DNA of 61,296 nt from an uncultured Lachnospiraceae bacterium (GCA_947589305.1 CANQAP010000011.1:1-61296), one strand, 5' to 3'; shown: positions 26,740-36,244, counted from the first letter of the stretch. Made by a program: numbers and translations. The notes: a model not told the origin generated them from the sequence alone.

Positions 26740-27684
26740 TCAAATCTCCCATACCCACGCATCCATATCCAGTTCCGATTTTTTGCCGCCCTTAAAGGTC
26801 ATCTCCGGATTCTTGACGATCACTTTCGTTTCTGCGGCAACCGAGGCGGTGATAAACGCATTACCGCCGATGATCGTGTCTCTGCCGATTACAGTATCTC
26901 CGCCCAAAATCGTAGAGCCGGAATAAATCGTCACATTATCTTCAATCGTAGGGTGTCGTTTGACACCTGCCAACTGCTGCCCCATACGGGTAGACAAGGC
27001 GCCCAGCGTCACGCCCTGATACAGTTTCACATGGTTACCGATCACGGTTGTTTCTCCAATGACCACACCCGTCCCATGATCAATAAAAAAGTATTCTCCA
27101 ATGGAAGCTCCGGCATTGATATCAATCCCTGTCCGGCTGTGGGCATACTCTGTCATGATCCTAGGAATATACGGAACCTGCTTATCATATAGCTCATGAG
27201 CCACACGGTATACATAAATGGCGAACAGACCGGGATACGAAATGATAATATCTTCTTTACTTTGCGCCGCAGGGTCTCCGTCAAAACCTGCCTGCACATC
27301 TTTTAATAACATTTGTTGAATATATGGCAACCGGCTGATGAAATACTGGCAGATCTCTTCTGCCTGCCGTTGTGCTTCTTCGGCGGTCAAACCGTCCGAC
27401 TGGCGATAAATCAATGCGGTCACAATCTGTTCTTTCAATACCTGATAAACATGGTTTAAATTGGAACCGACAAAATAGTCTCCCACATAGGTCGAGAGAT
27501 CTTCATCTCCAAAATAACCGGGGAACATAATCCTGCGCAATTCTTTTAGAATGAGAATGATCGTACTGCGGGAAGGCAGATGTCTTCCGTCCTTTGCCAT
27601 CAGCACATCATGGCTGTCATAGTTTTTATTGATCTCCGCTACTACCTGTTGAATCTGTGTAATCATCGCATGATCCATTTTCAT
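26740..27684 (-). CDS. cysE: Serine O-acetyltransferase (EpsC/CysE type)
   Basis: 314 residues. It transfers acetyl from acetyl-CoA to L-serine, making O-acetylserine for cysteine synthesis. A helical N-terminal half precedes a left-handed beta-helix (about residues 185-300) with the family blocks HSRTGIDINAGASIGEYFFIDHGTGVVIGET, LYQGVTLGA, and KRHPTIEDNVTIYSGSTILGG. The catalytic His lies in DHGTG. The extended N-terminus fits the EpsC-like group common in Clostridia. A double site AGGAGTAGGAG precedes the ATG. No cysK is adjacent. Confidence 0.92.
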   Translation of the reverse strand: MKMDHAMITQIQQVVAEINKNYDSHDVLMAKDGRHLPSRSTIILILKELRRIMFPGYFGDEDLSTYVGDYFVGSNLNHVYQVLKEQIVTALIYRQSDGLTAEEAQRQAEEICQYFISRLPYIQQMLLKDVQAGFDGDPAAQSKEDIIISYPGLFAIYVYRVAHELYDKQVPYIPRIMTEYAHSRTGIDINAGASIGEYFFIDHGTGVVIGETTVIGNHVKLYQGVTLGALSTRMGQQLAGVKRHPTIEDNVTIYSGSTILGGDTVIGRDTIIGGNAFITASVAAETKVIVKNPEMTFKGGKKSELDMDAWVWEI

Positions 27685-27740
27685 AGAACTCCTACTCCTT
27701 TTTCTCTTCCTATCTTATTCAAAATTCCCCGATACTTTCC

Positions 27741-28220
27741 TTACGCATCCGTTTCCTTGTCATGTTCTTTCTCCGCGATCGCGCGTTGCATCATATAAAA
27801 CGAAAATGACGCCCGATCCACCAACTGTCCCTTATCGTCATACAGATATGCTTCATACTGGGAAACATGTACGCCTTGCCGGATCTCCTTGGCTTCACAG
27901 ATCACATATTCCGTATCCATCGCCGGCAGAACATATTCCATATGCCCTTCTATGGTAGACGAATATACGCCATAGGTAGACGCTGCCAGTCCCGCAGTAA
28001 TATCCGCCAACGAATACAGACAACCTCCATGTACCGAACCATATGGGTTTAACACATTCTTCGTGACCGTCAGCCTGCCTTTGACATAACCACGCTCTAT
28101 CGTTAAAATTTCTATATGTAAATCCTGCATATACGCATTCTGCGTTGCCATTTCCCATAATTTCCTTTGCACGGCTTCCGAAATCGCCGGCACTGATTCC
28201 TGCAGAATATCCTGTTTCAT
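27741..28220 (-). CDS. PaaI-family acyl-CoA thioesterase (hotdog fold)
   Basis: 159 residues with the hotdog core NPYGSVHGGCLYSLADITAGLAA, where HGG and the following Asp are the usual active-site elements of PaaI/YbdB thioesterases. It probably hydrolyses a (hydroxy)phenylacetyl- or short acyl-CoA; the substrate is not readable. A 37-residue N-terminal extension precedes the core. GAGG lies before the ATG. It is 56 bp upstream of the cysE-like gene on the same strand. Confidence 0.88.
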   Translation of the reverse strand: MKQDILQESVPAISEAVQRKLWEMATQNAYMQDLHIEILTIERGYVKGRLTVTKNVLNPYGSVHGGCLYSLADITAGLAASTYGVYSSTIEGHMEYVLPAMDTEYVICEAKEIRQGVHVSQYEAYLYDDKGQLVDRASFSFYMMQRAIAEKEHDKETDA

Positions 28221-28313
28221 ACTATATATCCTCTGTATCCTTTTGATATTTTGTTATACTATACAATAAACCGTTCGGATTGTCCATAATCCCATATGAT
28301 GTTTTATCCAAAC

Positions 28314-28374
28314 AAAAACCACCCGATGCGCTTCCTTCTTTACATTTTTCAGAAGAAAAAGCATCGAGTGGTTT
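28314..28374 (-). terminator. Terminator of the carD-like gene
   Basis: On the minus strand AAACCACTCGATGC pairs with GCATCGGGTGGTTT across a 33-base loop and ends TTTTTG. The stem has one G-U pair. Confidence 0.8.
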
Positions 28375-28400
28375 CAGGTTCTTTCGTCGTAGCTATCTGC

Positions 28401-28907
28401 TTATTTTCGATTTTCAATTTGATTGGTAATGAAATCTACCACTTCATTCCGCTCTATGCCTAACGCCATGGCAAATTCGCAATACAAATGGTCTTCCGCT
28501 GTTTTTAAATATCTGGCATCCGTTGCAGTCACCTTCTGTCCTTTTTCCATGCGTTCCTGCCTGCGTAGATATAAGGTCTTGATCACTTTGATCCAGTCCT
28601 CGCAATCATAGTGCTTCATACATTCCTTAAATCGTTCTTCCCGCTGCTTATCGTTCATTTCAGCAATCGTCTCAATTTCCGGAATATGGTCGATCAACTC
28701 TTTAACCTGCTCCTGCGTCAAGACTTTTCTCATAATGATCTTTTCATTATCCACCGGAATATACACCACGCTGGATTTCGCATATACCGGTCTCAGGATA
28801 TAATACAACCGATTCGGATCGATATCCGGTACATCAATTGTGCTGATATTTTCTACCGTACAAATGCCATTGTTTCCACATACAATACAATCGCCAACTT
28901 CGAACAT
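28401..28907 (-). CDS. CarD-family transcriptional regulator
   Basis: 168 residues. The N-terminal ~60 residues (MFEVGDCIVCGNNGICTVEN) are a CarD/CdnL/TRCF Tudor-like RNA-polymerase-interaction domain; the rest is helical, with a basic stretch LYLRRQERMEKGQKV and a C-terminal domain fitting the DNA-minor-groove module. CarD proteins bind the RNA polymerase beta lobe and stabilise open complexes at certain promoters. It is a monocistronic gene with its own terminator and AGGAGG before the ATG. Which promoters it controls is unknown. Confidence 0.9.
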   Translation of the reverse strand: MFEVGDCIVCGNNGICTVENISTIDVPDIDPNRLYYILRPVYAKSSVVYIPVDNEKIIMRKVLTQEQVKELIDHIPEIETIAEMNDKQREERFKECMKHYDCEDWIKVIKTLYLRRQERMEKGQKVTATDARYLKTAEDHLYCEFAMALGIERNEVVDFITNQIENRK

Positions 28908-29045
28908 CCTGTTTCCTCCTGTCTTTTTCTAACACTACTTTCTTTATTCTTGCCAAAATTTACTTATTTAATCCTGTTTTGCCGGTAATCATATTGTATC
29001 ATTATTCGTGTGCGTTCTGTAAGCCCAACTTTCCCCCTGCCTTCA

Positions 29046-29101
29046 ATTTTGTGAAAAATGTCTAGGCTTCCTTGTTTGGTTTGTAAAAAACCCTACATTT
29101 C
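29046..29101 (-). terminator. Weak terminator after the fusion gene
   Basis: Minus strand AAATGTAGG pairs with CCT-AG-ACATTT (two-base bulge) over a ~28-base loop and is followed by TTTTTC. It is the only candidate end for the pncB-to-fusion operon. Confidence 0.4.
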
Positions 29102-29121
29102 TACCGAATTTTTTACTAACT

Positions 29122-32100
29122 CTAATGAATATATTTTTGTATAAAATTCACGATAATACGTCTGGTTTCTTCCTCTGCTTCTCCTGTTTCGAATTGCCGC
29201 TCCGGGTGCCACTGCAATGCCAACAGCTTCATTTCTTCCGAATAATATGCTTCGATAATGTGATTTTCCTCATCGATCGCCATCGGTGTGAAACACGGTG
29301 CCAGATTCTTATCAAATATGACATCCTGATGAAAATTATTCACATAGATATCCCGATTTTCTGTGAGCAGATGTACCTTATGATCTTTGCCACGGGGACG
29401 GTCCACCGTCAGTTTCGGATGATATGCCAGTTTTCCTCCAAACAGAACGTTAATATACTGCATGCCGCGGCAGGTCGCTATGATCGGTATCCCATGTTCG
29501 ATGCAATACTTGATCATCTTTTCTTCCGTCCGGTCACGGTTCGGCTGTGTCTCTTCGTCATGTTCTCTGTCATACCATTTGGGATCTAAAGCGCCGCCTC
29601 CCACCACGATCAACAGATCGATATCATCATCAAATAGCCGTTCAAAATTTTTCGTATGATTGGATACCGGTTTCGGAATAAAGCCCATTAATTCATAGAA
29701 TCGGATATAGGCTGACTCTAAAATATCCGTAGCGTCTCCGTATTGGTTCACGCCTTCCCTCTGTGTGATCAGAGCATGCAGATTGGTATATTGAATACCC
29801 GCCTGTATCGTGCCGTTTCTGCAATCCAGTTCCAGATAATCCAATTTCGAGACCGTCGCATAAATTTTCTCGCCGCAGCCAATCGCCGCCGGGATATCAA
29901 ATTCCGCACAGCGGATCGCCATATGCGAAGCTGCTCCGCCATATTTGGTGATAAACCCTTTGATCTTTTTGGTGAAGATCCATTCGTATCCGGGATCTGC
30001 CTGCGGTACGACCACGATCTTTCCGTCAATATCCACGCCCCGATTTTCTTCTAACAGAACCACTTCTCCTGCCACTCGTTTGCTGGTGATAAAATTCGGT
30101 CGCGCTTCATAGACCGGAATGATATCGATACTGTTTGATGAGAGAATCACTTCCGGTAACAATACACTGCGATTCCTGCGAAATTCCGTATGCCGCCTTT
30201 CCATGAGAGCCGCCCATTGTTCTTTTAACGCATCTACTTCTAATTCCCTGTCATAGGCTTCTATGTCGTCGATCGACAGCCAAGATAGTTCGTCCACCCG
30301 AAAACCCATGAACTGACCAATCTTACGGATCCATTCGATCACAAGGCTCAGTGAACGGGTGAACTCAAATTTAAAAAATTCTCTTTGCTCAATGGCAGAG
30401 ACCAAAAACTTTTGAAAAACTTCAGCAGGAATCTCAATCCCGTGATCCTTCAGAGCCTGCCGCATGGGCGCCAGATCAAAGACCAGATGTTTGCGGATCT
30501 TTGGCTGTTTATTCTTAGCGGAAACCGGGCGAAAATTCATCGCATCATATCGTTCCGTCCGTATATCATAAGTGCCGCTGCGTAAATGCCCATATTTTGA
30601 GTCAAATGCCTCTTTGCTCATTTTTCCGTCCGAGTATGCTTCGAAATCTTCATTGAATTCCGTCGAAACCGTAGAGATGGACTGCATAAATACATCGATT
30701 TCTCTCTGTGTATAGTACTTTGCTTCCACCAATGTGCGGAGAAATGCCCTTGCCGCAAATGCGATCCGTGCCTGCCTTGCAAACTGGGGCGTACCATACT
30801 TGGTGATCGCTTCCAGCAGCCATTTTACCATTTCGATCAGTTCTTTCGGATTGTTCGTATTCGAACCGATCTTTTCAATCTCCATCCGCGTAAATTCCAA
30901 CGTATTGATAGACGCCATATCCTGAGCCAATATCACGTTATGCTCATAGATCATCTCTAAAGTCAGCCGTTTGATCTCGGAAACGATCTGTTTGCGTTCT
31001 TCTTCTGTAAAGCCATGTTCTAACAGTTTTCTACTGTTTTGTTCTGTCATGAAATCATAAGAGCTAAACACAATCTCAAATTCAATCTTATCGTGTGCCG
31101 ACAGATCATTACTTAAACAGTCATGATAATATTGGACCAGTTTTGTCGTCAACTGCTTCGGAAGAGCTTCCGGTGTTAACGAATAAAAAGAATAATTTAG
31201 ATTAATATATGGTTTATTGCCGACCTGATACATTAAATCCTCATCCAATGCACAGTATCCCAACTGCCGTATGCCTTCGTTCCACGCCCGATGCGTGATG
31301 ATCCGCTGATACAGTGAATAGTCCAAGGTCCTTGGATTCGAGCCAATGATCTCCGAGGGATTCCAAAACGCCATATCGGAAAGTTTCATCGGCTGTCCGG
31401 TCAAAACATCCAACCGGCTTTCATACATCTCTTTCATTTTGGATTTACACAGATAAAAAGCCGCCTCGTCTACCGATGCCGTATGATAATGAGCCGCCGC
31501 CAACGGACGTACCTGAAACAGGATCACCTGTCCGCTACTGTCGATCGCAAATTCAATATCCAACGGAATCCCTTCTATAATACTTTCTACTTCGCGTACC
31601 GCAGTGATCAATCTCTGCCACTGCCATTCCAGACGATCCGGTTCTACATCACGGGCAATCCATAGCATTTTACCGCCGCGTCCGCTCGTCACACTGTCGG
31701 TCGAACCATGGTCGTCATAATTCACCAGATAGTATGGTCGGTTTTCTCTTAAGTCTCTGGTGAACACCACGCCGCTGACCTGAACATTCATAGCCTGTCT
31801 CTGGATCAGCACCTGTTCTTCCGCAACCGTTTCCGAATCTTCTTCATAGGAACGTATGACCTCCTGAATGGAATCCTCTATCTCCTTCAGACTGGCAGAA
31901 TCGACATCCAAAATACTTTTATAATGACCGGCATTTGAGGATTTCAGACCGTCTTCATGACTGGATGAACTACGTACTACGATCCGGCAGCCTTCAAATC
32001 GTTCCCGGATCTCCTGACAAACGGAAGACATATCTTTCCAAAAATCTTTCACTCGCAGAATATACATCTTTTCAATCTTCGCATGCGTGATCAAGCTCTT

Positions 32101-32154
32101 CATCGCATACAGAGTGTTCGCTTTTGTCGATATGATCGCATTTGTCACTTCCAT
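29122..32154 (-). CDS. PEP-synthase-like kinase fused to class I glutamine amidotransferase (candidate L-glutamine kinase/CDP-amidate hydrolase)
   Basis: 1010 residues. Residues ~1-250 are a PEP/pyruvate-binding ATP-grasp domain (CRIVVRSSSSHEDGLKSSNAG, VSGVVFTRD). A long central region follows; residues ~690-780 are the swivelling phosphohistidine domain, with His744 in YGGAASHMAI. Residues ~800-1010 are a class I amidotransferase/peptidase C26 domain with the triad Cys895 (ATCRGMQ), His983 and Glu985 (QWHPE). From memory, the first part resembles Campylobacter Cj1418 (L-glutamine kinase) and the last Cj1417 (gamma-glutamyl-CDP-amidate hydrolase), enzymes of phosphoramidate capsule decoration. 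The intermediate cytidylyltransferase (Cj1416) is not in the window. The GTG at 32163 abuts GGGAGG, so ATG 32154 is the better start. It ends an operon begun by pncB. Confidence 0.8.
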   Translation of the reverse strand: MEVTNAIISTKANTLYAMKSLITHAKIEKMYILRVKDFWKDMSSVCQEIRERFEGCRIVVRSSSSHEDGLKSSNAGHYKSILDVDSASLKEIEDSIQEVIRSYEEDSETVAEEQVLIQRQAMNVQVSGVVFTRDLRENRPYYLVNYDDHGSTDSVTSGRGGKMLWIARDVEPDRLEWQWQRLITAVREVESIIEGIPLDIEFAIDSSGQVILFQVRPLAAAHYHTASVDEAAFYLCKSKMKEMYESRLDVLTGQPMKLSDMAFWNPSEIIGSNPRTLDYSLYQRIITHRAWNEGIRQLGYCALDEDLMYQVGNKPYINLNYSFYSLTPEALPKQLTTKLVQYYHDCLSNDLSAHDKIEFEIVFSSYDFMTEQNSRKLLEHGFTEEERKQIVSEIKRLTLEMIYEHNVILAQDMASINTLEFTRMEIEKIGSNTNNPKELIEMVKWLLEAITKYGTPQFARQARIAFAARAFLRTLVEAKYYTQREIDVFMQSISTVSTEFNEDFEAYSDGKMSKEAFDSKYGHLRSGTYDIRTERYDAMNFRPVSAKNKQPKIRKHLVFDLAPMRQALKDHGIEIPAEVFQKFLVSAIEQREFFKFEFTRSLSLVIEWIRKIGQFMGFRVDELSWLSIDDIEAYDRELEVDALKEQWAALMERRHTEFRRNRSVLLPEVILSSNSIDIIPVYEARPNFITSKRVAGEVVLLEENRGVDIDGKIVVVPQADPGYEWIFTKKIKGFITKYGGAASHMAIRCAEFDIPAAIGCGEKIYATVSKLDYLELDCRNGTIQAGIQYTNLHALITQREGVNQYGDATDILESAYIRFYELMGFIPKPVSNHTKNFERLFDDDIDLLIVVGGGALDPKWYDREHDEETQPNRDRTEEKMIKYCIEHGIPIIATCRGMQYINVLFGGKLAYHPKLTVDRPRGKDHKVHLLTENRDIYVNNFHQDVIFDKNLAPCFTPMAIDEENHIIEAYYSEEMKLLALQWHPERQFETGEAEEETRRIIVNFIQKYIH

Positions 32155-32173
32155 TTGTCTCACCTCCCGCAGA

Positions 32174-32908
32174 TTATTCCAGTAAAGTACTCACTACAAT
32201 GATTCCGATACCCACAAGCACGCCAACGATCGTCCGTTTCCAATTCTTACAGTGGATCAGATGCGGAAGCAACTCAAAGAAAATGATATACAGAAGCATT
32301 CCCAGCGCCACACTGATCAAAATACCGATCACCGTATCATTCAGGATCGTACGAATCGATGCCATCGCCAATCCTCCCGACAAAGTGGAAACAGCGGCAA
32401 GCATCAATATTAACATTCTCTTTTTTCTGGTTTCTTTTTCCAATGTCGCATACATGAGCATCCCCATTGGTACATTATGCAAGCCGACGCCCAGCGCGAC
32501 CAAGATTCCTACTTTTAAGGACTCTGTCGTAATGCTGTATACCGCCATTCCTTCGACAATGTTATGCAGGATGATCGCCACTGCTGAAATGATACCGATA
32601 TGAATCACTACCGCGTTTTCCTGTTCCTGCGACTGTTCCGTTCCTTCCCCATGATCCGGAATAAAACAGTCCAAAATCTTCAATCCTGCGATACCCACGC
32701 CAACCGCTAACAGGGCAAGCCAAAACGTGTTCCCCTGAAAGGTCTCCAGCATATCCGGGACCAATTCCAAAACCACCAAGGAAACCATTGTCCCAAACGC
32801 GATGGCGATGGAAATCTGTTCAATTTTTTTACTGTTATTTACCAGTTTCACAACGGCTACACCCAGCAGCAAAAACGCTCCCAGCGCCGCTGTAATCACA
32901 ATGCCCAT
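32174..32908 (-). CDS. ZIP-family divalent metal transporter
   Basis: 244 residues with about eight membrane helices. The two signature helices carry IILHNIVEGMAVYS (HNxxEG) and VGLHNVPMGMLMYA (HNxPxG), the binuclear metal site of ZIP carriers, which import Zn, Fe or Mn. The loop between helices 3 and 4 is short and acidic (PDHGEGTEQSQEQEN) rather than His-rich. It starts 30 bp after the TVP38-like gene and ends 19 bp before the fusion protein, so it is in the same operon; the fusion enzyme needs Mg or Mn, which is only suggestive. Confidence 0.9.
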   Translation of the reverse strand: MGIVITAALGAFLLLGVAVVKLVNNSKKIEQISIAIAFGTMVSLVVLELVPDMLETFQGNTFWLALLAVGVGIAGLKILDCFIPDHGEGTEQSQEQENAVVIHIGIISAVAIILHNIVEGMAVYSITTESLKVGILVALGVGLHNVPMGMLMYATLEKETRKKRMLILMLAAVSTLSGGLAMASIRTILNDTVIGILISVALGMLLYIIFFELLPHLIHCKNWKRTIVGVLVGIGIIVVSTLLE

Positions 32909-32938
32909 ATCGTTCCTCTTTTCTTTCCAACAACGATT

Positions 32939-33703
32939 TTACTTCTGTTCACCGGATTGCGTATCCTGATCTTCTTTTGTGATCGCCATTTCCGATTGTT
33001 TTCGTTTGGTATACGCATTATAAAACAACATCCCCGCCACACTGACCACAAGCGTAATGGCAAATACGATCACGGCAAATCCGTACTTTTCTGTACCGAT
33101 CGCATTTCCGCCGATGGTCGATGTGACAATCGAGGGAAATTTTGCAACCGTTGTTATGATCAGCCAAGTCTTTAAATCCATTTTTGTTAAACCGACAAAA
33201 TAACATAACGCATCTTTTGGCGTACCCGGAAGAAAGAATAAGAAAAAGACTAAGATATCCCTTTTTTTACTGTCATGCAGAAATTTTAAAGAATTGATCT
33301 TATCCAAGGAAAAAAAGATTTCCACTAATTTCGTCCCGAATCTTTTAACCAGCAAAAAGACAATGACCCCGCCCAATGTACTTCCGAGTATGCAGATAGC
33401 CGTTCCCTCTATCGCCCCAAAGGCATATCCGGCAGCGATCTCAAACGGCTCTCCCGGTATGATCGCAATGACGATCTGAAGGATGATGATCCCAAGATAA
33501 GCCAAACGGCTCCACAGCCAGTTGTCATCCACCCACATCCGCAGGCGTTCACCGTCCGAAACAAATTCCACTAACGGTCCCCCGATCATCCACAGACCCA
33601 CAATGGAAATCAGAACGATCACCAAACAGACTGCCACTGCGATCTCTCGTTTTTTTCTTTTACTATATTCTTTTCTTGCCGTTTGCTGTTCTTCCTGTTT
33701 CAT
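32939..33703 (-). CDS. TVP38/TMEM64 (DedA-superfamily) membrane protein
   Basis: 254 residues. A basic N-terminus (KEYSKRKKRE) leads to a helix and then the SNARE-associated core: PGEPFEIAAGYAFG, the re-entrant motif, and FFLPGTPKDALCYFVGLT. DedA-superfamily proteins flip or scramble phospholipids, including undecaprenyl-phosphate, across the cytoplasmic membrane. No clear ribosome site is seen before the ATG at 33703, so translation may be coupled to upp, 31 bp upstream. Function in this operon is unknown. Confidence 0.88.
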   Translation of the reverse strand: MKQEEQQTARKEYSKRKKREIAVAVCLVIVLISIVGLWMIGGPLVEFVSDGERLRMWVDDNWLWSRLAYLGIIILQIVIAIIPGEPFEIAAGYAFGAIEGTAICILGSTLGGVIVFLLVKRFGTKLVEIFFSLDKINSLKFLHDSKKRDILVFFLFFLPGTPKDALCYFVGLTKMDLKTWLIITTVAKFPSIVTSTIGGNAIGTEKYGFAVIVFAITLVVSVAGMLFYNAYTKRKQSEMAITKEDQDTQSGEQK

Positions 33704-33734
33704 TCATATCACTGATCTTTATATATCTATCCGT

Positions 33735-34364
33735 TTACTTCGTTCCGAAAATACGATCGCCTGCATCTCCCAGTCCCGGGCAGATGTAAGCGTGTTCATT
33801 CAGGCACCGATCCAGCTCTCCTACATAAATGTGGACATCCGGATGTGCCGCCATCAGATTCTGTAAACCTTCCGGCGCTGCAATAATACACATAAACTTA
33901 ATATTTTTACCGCCCTGTTCTTTGACATACCGTATGGCATCTACAGCCGAGCCTCCGGTTGCCAGCATCGGATCGACTACCAATATGATCCTCTGATCCA
34001 ACTGATCCGGCAGCTTACAATAATACTCTTGCGGTTTGTATGTCTCCGGGTCCCGAAACAGACCGATGTGTCCGACTTTTGCCGTCGGAACCAGCGTAAC
34101 GATTCCGTTCACCATGCCCAATCCGGCACGCAGGATAGGTACGATCGCCATTTTTTTGCCGGAAATCATCGGTGTCATGCAGGTCTCGATCGGAGTTTCT
34201 ATCTCTACTTCTTCCGTCGGCAGATCGCGAAGCGCTTCATATGCCATCAGCATCGCAATCTCTTCCACCAGCTTTCGAAATTCATTTGTTCCCGTATGTT
34301 TATCCCGGATCATCGATATTTTGTGCCGGATCAAAGGATGTCCCATAATCGTATAGTTTGCCAT
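33735..34364 (-). CDS. upp: Uracil phosphoribosyltransferase
   Basis: 209 residues. It converts uracil and PRPP to UMP in pyrimidine salvage. The start [21 protein letters not shown] is the family opening, and [15 protein letters not shown] is the PRPP loop; the C-terminal GDAGDR(I)FGTK completes the uracil-binding region. The ATG at 34364 has AGGAGG eight bases upstream; a 10-codon extension does not. It lies 75 bp after pncB. Confidence 0.95.
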   Translation of the reverse strand: MANYTIMGHPLIRHKISMIRDKHTGTNEFRKLVEEIAMLMAYEALRDLPTEEVEIETPIETCMTPMISGKKMAIVPILRAGLGMVNGIVTLVPTAKVGHIGLFRDPETYKPQEYYCKLPDQLDQRIILVVDPMLATGGSAVDAIRYVKEQGGKNIKFMCIIAAPEGLQNLMAAHPDVHIYVGELDRCLNEHAYICPGLGDAGDRIFGTK

Positions 34365-34439
34365 TCTTCCGTCCTCCTGTATATGGATTTCCAAACCTTT
34401 TTTCTACGGTTAGTATACACCATTCCACGAGAAAAGTAA

Positions 34440-35906
34440 CTAATTTTCCTTCATGCTCAAATCATTCAGCAACTGCATTTTCATCTCATAATAATCCGGC
34501 GTCATATCCAGATAATGCAGATGCGGATACTCAAAGCGCTGCTCTTCTTCCCAGATCTCTTCTGACAGTTGGCGTTTTACATAGGCAGCGATTTCCTCCA
34601 AGGCAGGCAAGTCATATACCAATTCTCCGTTTTTGATGATCAGTTGTTGTAATTCGATTGCCTTACAGTTTTCAAAAAAACGGTTTTTCCAAGGCTTGAT
34701 CGGATCCACATAACGAAACGGCTGTGTCATATCGATCACTTCATCTGCTTTTGCGATCAGATCCGCTATGGCGCGTCCTTCCTCATTAATGATCCGATAT
34801 ACTTTTTTCAATCCCGGATTCGTGATTTTTTCGACATTCTCAGAGATCTTGATCCTAGGTACAAAGCGGTTTGGTTCTTCTTCCACTGCGGCGATTTTAT
34901 AAACCGCTCCAAATACCGGTTCCGATTTCGCCGTGATCAGACGTTCACCCACGCCGAAGCTGTCCACACAGCCTCCCTGTCCTAAAATCGAAGTGATCGT
35001 AAATTCGTCCAGACTGTTGGATATAATGATCCGGCAATCTTCCAACCCCGCCTTGTCTAACATTTTTCTTGCTTTTTTTGTCAGATATGCCAAATCACCA
35101 CTGTCAATCCGGATCCCTTTCAACCGCTTACCCATCGGCTCTAATACTTCTTTCGCCACGCGGATCGCATTCGGGATGCCGCTATGCAATACGTCATAGG
35201 TATCTACCAACAGGACGGTCGCATCCGGATAGGTTTCGGCATATTTCTTAAACGCATCGTATTCGTGCCGATAAAACATCACAAAACTATGTGCCATGGT
35301 TCCGCTAATCGGAATACCGAACATCTGACCTGCCATGACGGTCGCCGTACTGTTGGCTCCTCCAATATAAGCAGCCCTTGCGCCATAAATCGCCGCATCC
35401 ATATTATGGGCGCGTCTGGCGCCAAAATCCGATACGTCCCGTCCGTCTGCCGCAAAGACGATCCGGCGCGTTTTGGTAGCGATCAGGGACTGATGATTAA
35501 TCTGCAATAAAATGGCAGTCTCAATTAATTGTGCATCGATCAGCGGAGCAACGACTGTCATACAAGGTTCATTCGGATACATAATGGTTCCTTCCGGAAA
35601 CGCATAGATATCACCGGTAAAATGAAATTTTCTCAAATACTCCAAAAATTCTTCCGAGAACAGATTTCTGCTTTTTAAGTATGCAATATCTTCTTCACTA
35701 AAATGCAGATTCTGCACATATTCTACGATCTGTTCCAAACCGGTAAAAATCGCAAATCCGCCGTTGTCCGGATTCTTACGATAAAAGACATCAAAGGCAA
35801 CTCTGGTATTGGTATCCTGATCCAAAAAATAACCGTTACTCATTGTCATTTCATAAAAATCCATAACCATAGTTAAATTACGTTCCATATTCTGTGTACG
35901 TTTCAT
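34440..35906 (-). CDS. pncB: Nicotinate phosphoribosyltransferase
   Basis: 488 residues. It makes nicotinate mononucleotide from nicotinate and PRPP with ATP hydrolysis (NAD salvage). Diagnostic segments are LTMVMDFYEMTMSNGYF at the start, DVFYRKNPDNGGFAIF, DFGARRAHNMDAAIYGARAAYIGG and RIDSGDLAYLTKKARKML. The start 35906 has AGGAGG seven bases upstream. It heads the operon and has its own promoter at 36045-36073. Confidence 0.95.
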   Translation of the reverse strand: MKRTQNMERNLTMVMDFYEMTMSNGYFLDQDTNTRVAFDVFYRKNPDNGGFAIFTGLEQIVEYVQNLHFSEEDIAYLKSRNLFSEEFLEYLRKFHFTGDIYAFPEGTIMYPNEPCMTVVAPLIDAQLIETAILLQINHQSLIATKTRRIVFAADGRDVSDFGARRAHNMDAAIYGARAAYIGGANSTATVMAGQMFGIPISGTMAHSFVMFYRHEYDAFKKYAETYPDATVLLVDTYDVLHSGIPNAIRVAKEVLEPMGKRLKGIRIDSGDLAYLTKKARKMLDKAGLEDCRIIISNSLDEFTITSILGQGGCVDSFGVGERLITAKSEPVFGAVYKIAAVEEEPNRFVPRIKISENVEKITNPGLKKVYRIINEEGRAIADLIAKADEVIDMTQPFRYVDPIKPWKNRFFENCKAIELQQLIIKNGELVYDLPALEEIAAYVKRQLSEEIWEEEQRFEYPHLHYLDMTPDYYEMKMQLLNDLSMKEN

Positions 35907-36044
35907 TCCTGTTCCTCCTTGTATCATAACGCGTATCTCAATCGCTTACACATCATACCCGATTTCTGTTTTATCCCTCTGACCGCATCCATCTCCCGGA
36001 TCGTCGTTTTCAGACTAACAGGTAGTCCTATCAAACTTTTCAAC

Positions 36045-36073
36045 AGGATAGCATGAAGCATCCGGTTTGTAAA
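36045..36073 (-). promoter_or_regulatory. pncB promoter
   Basis: Minus strand TTTACA (36068-36073), 17-bp spacer, TATCCT (36045-36050). The expected leader is about 130 nt; I recognise no riboswitch in it. Confidence 0.55.
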
Positions 36074-36088
36074 GTAGCCGGAGCATAC

Positions 36089-36113
36089 TTTCAATGCCTT
36101 TCAAGCATTGAAA
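36089..36113. repeat. Inverted repeat between divergent pncB and XRE promoters
   Basis: TTTCAATGC-N7-GCATTGAAA, a perfect 9-bp dyad 16 bp upstream of the pncB -35 element. It is a candidate operator. Confidence 0.6.
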
Positions 36114-36152
36114 TTTCTCTAGTTTTATCATAATAAATATACAAAGTAGTGA

Positions 36153-36181
36153 TTTATTTTCCTTTCCATTCATTGTATAAT
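36153..36181 (+). promoter_or_regulatory. Probable promoter of the XRE regulator
   Basis: TTTATT (36153-36158), 17-bp spacer, TATAAT (36176-36181). The -35 is weak and the region is very AT-rich. Confidence 0.4.
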
Positions 36182-36244
36182 TTACTATATACTACATATT
36201 TTTAAAATCAGTTTTTTGTATGTCAGATTAAGGAGTGTTTTACA

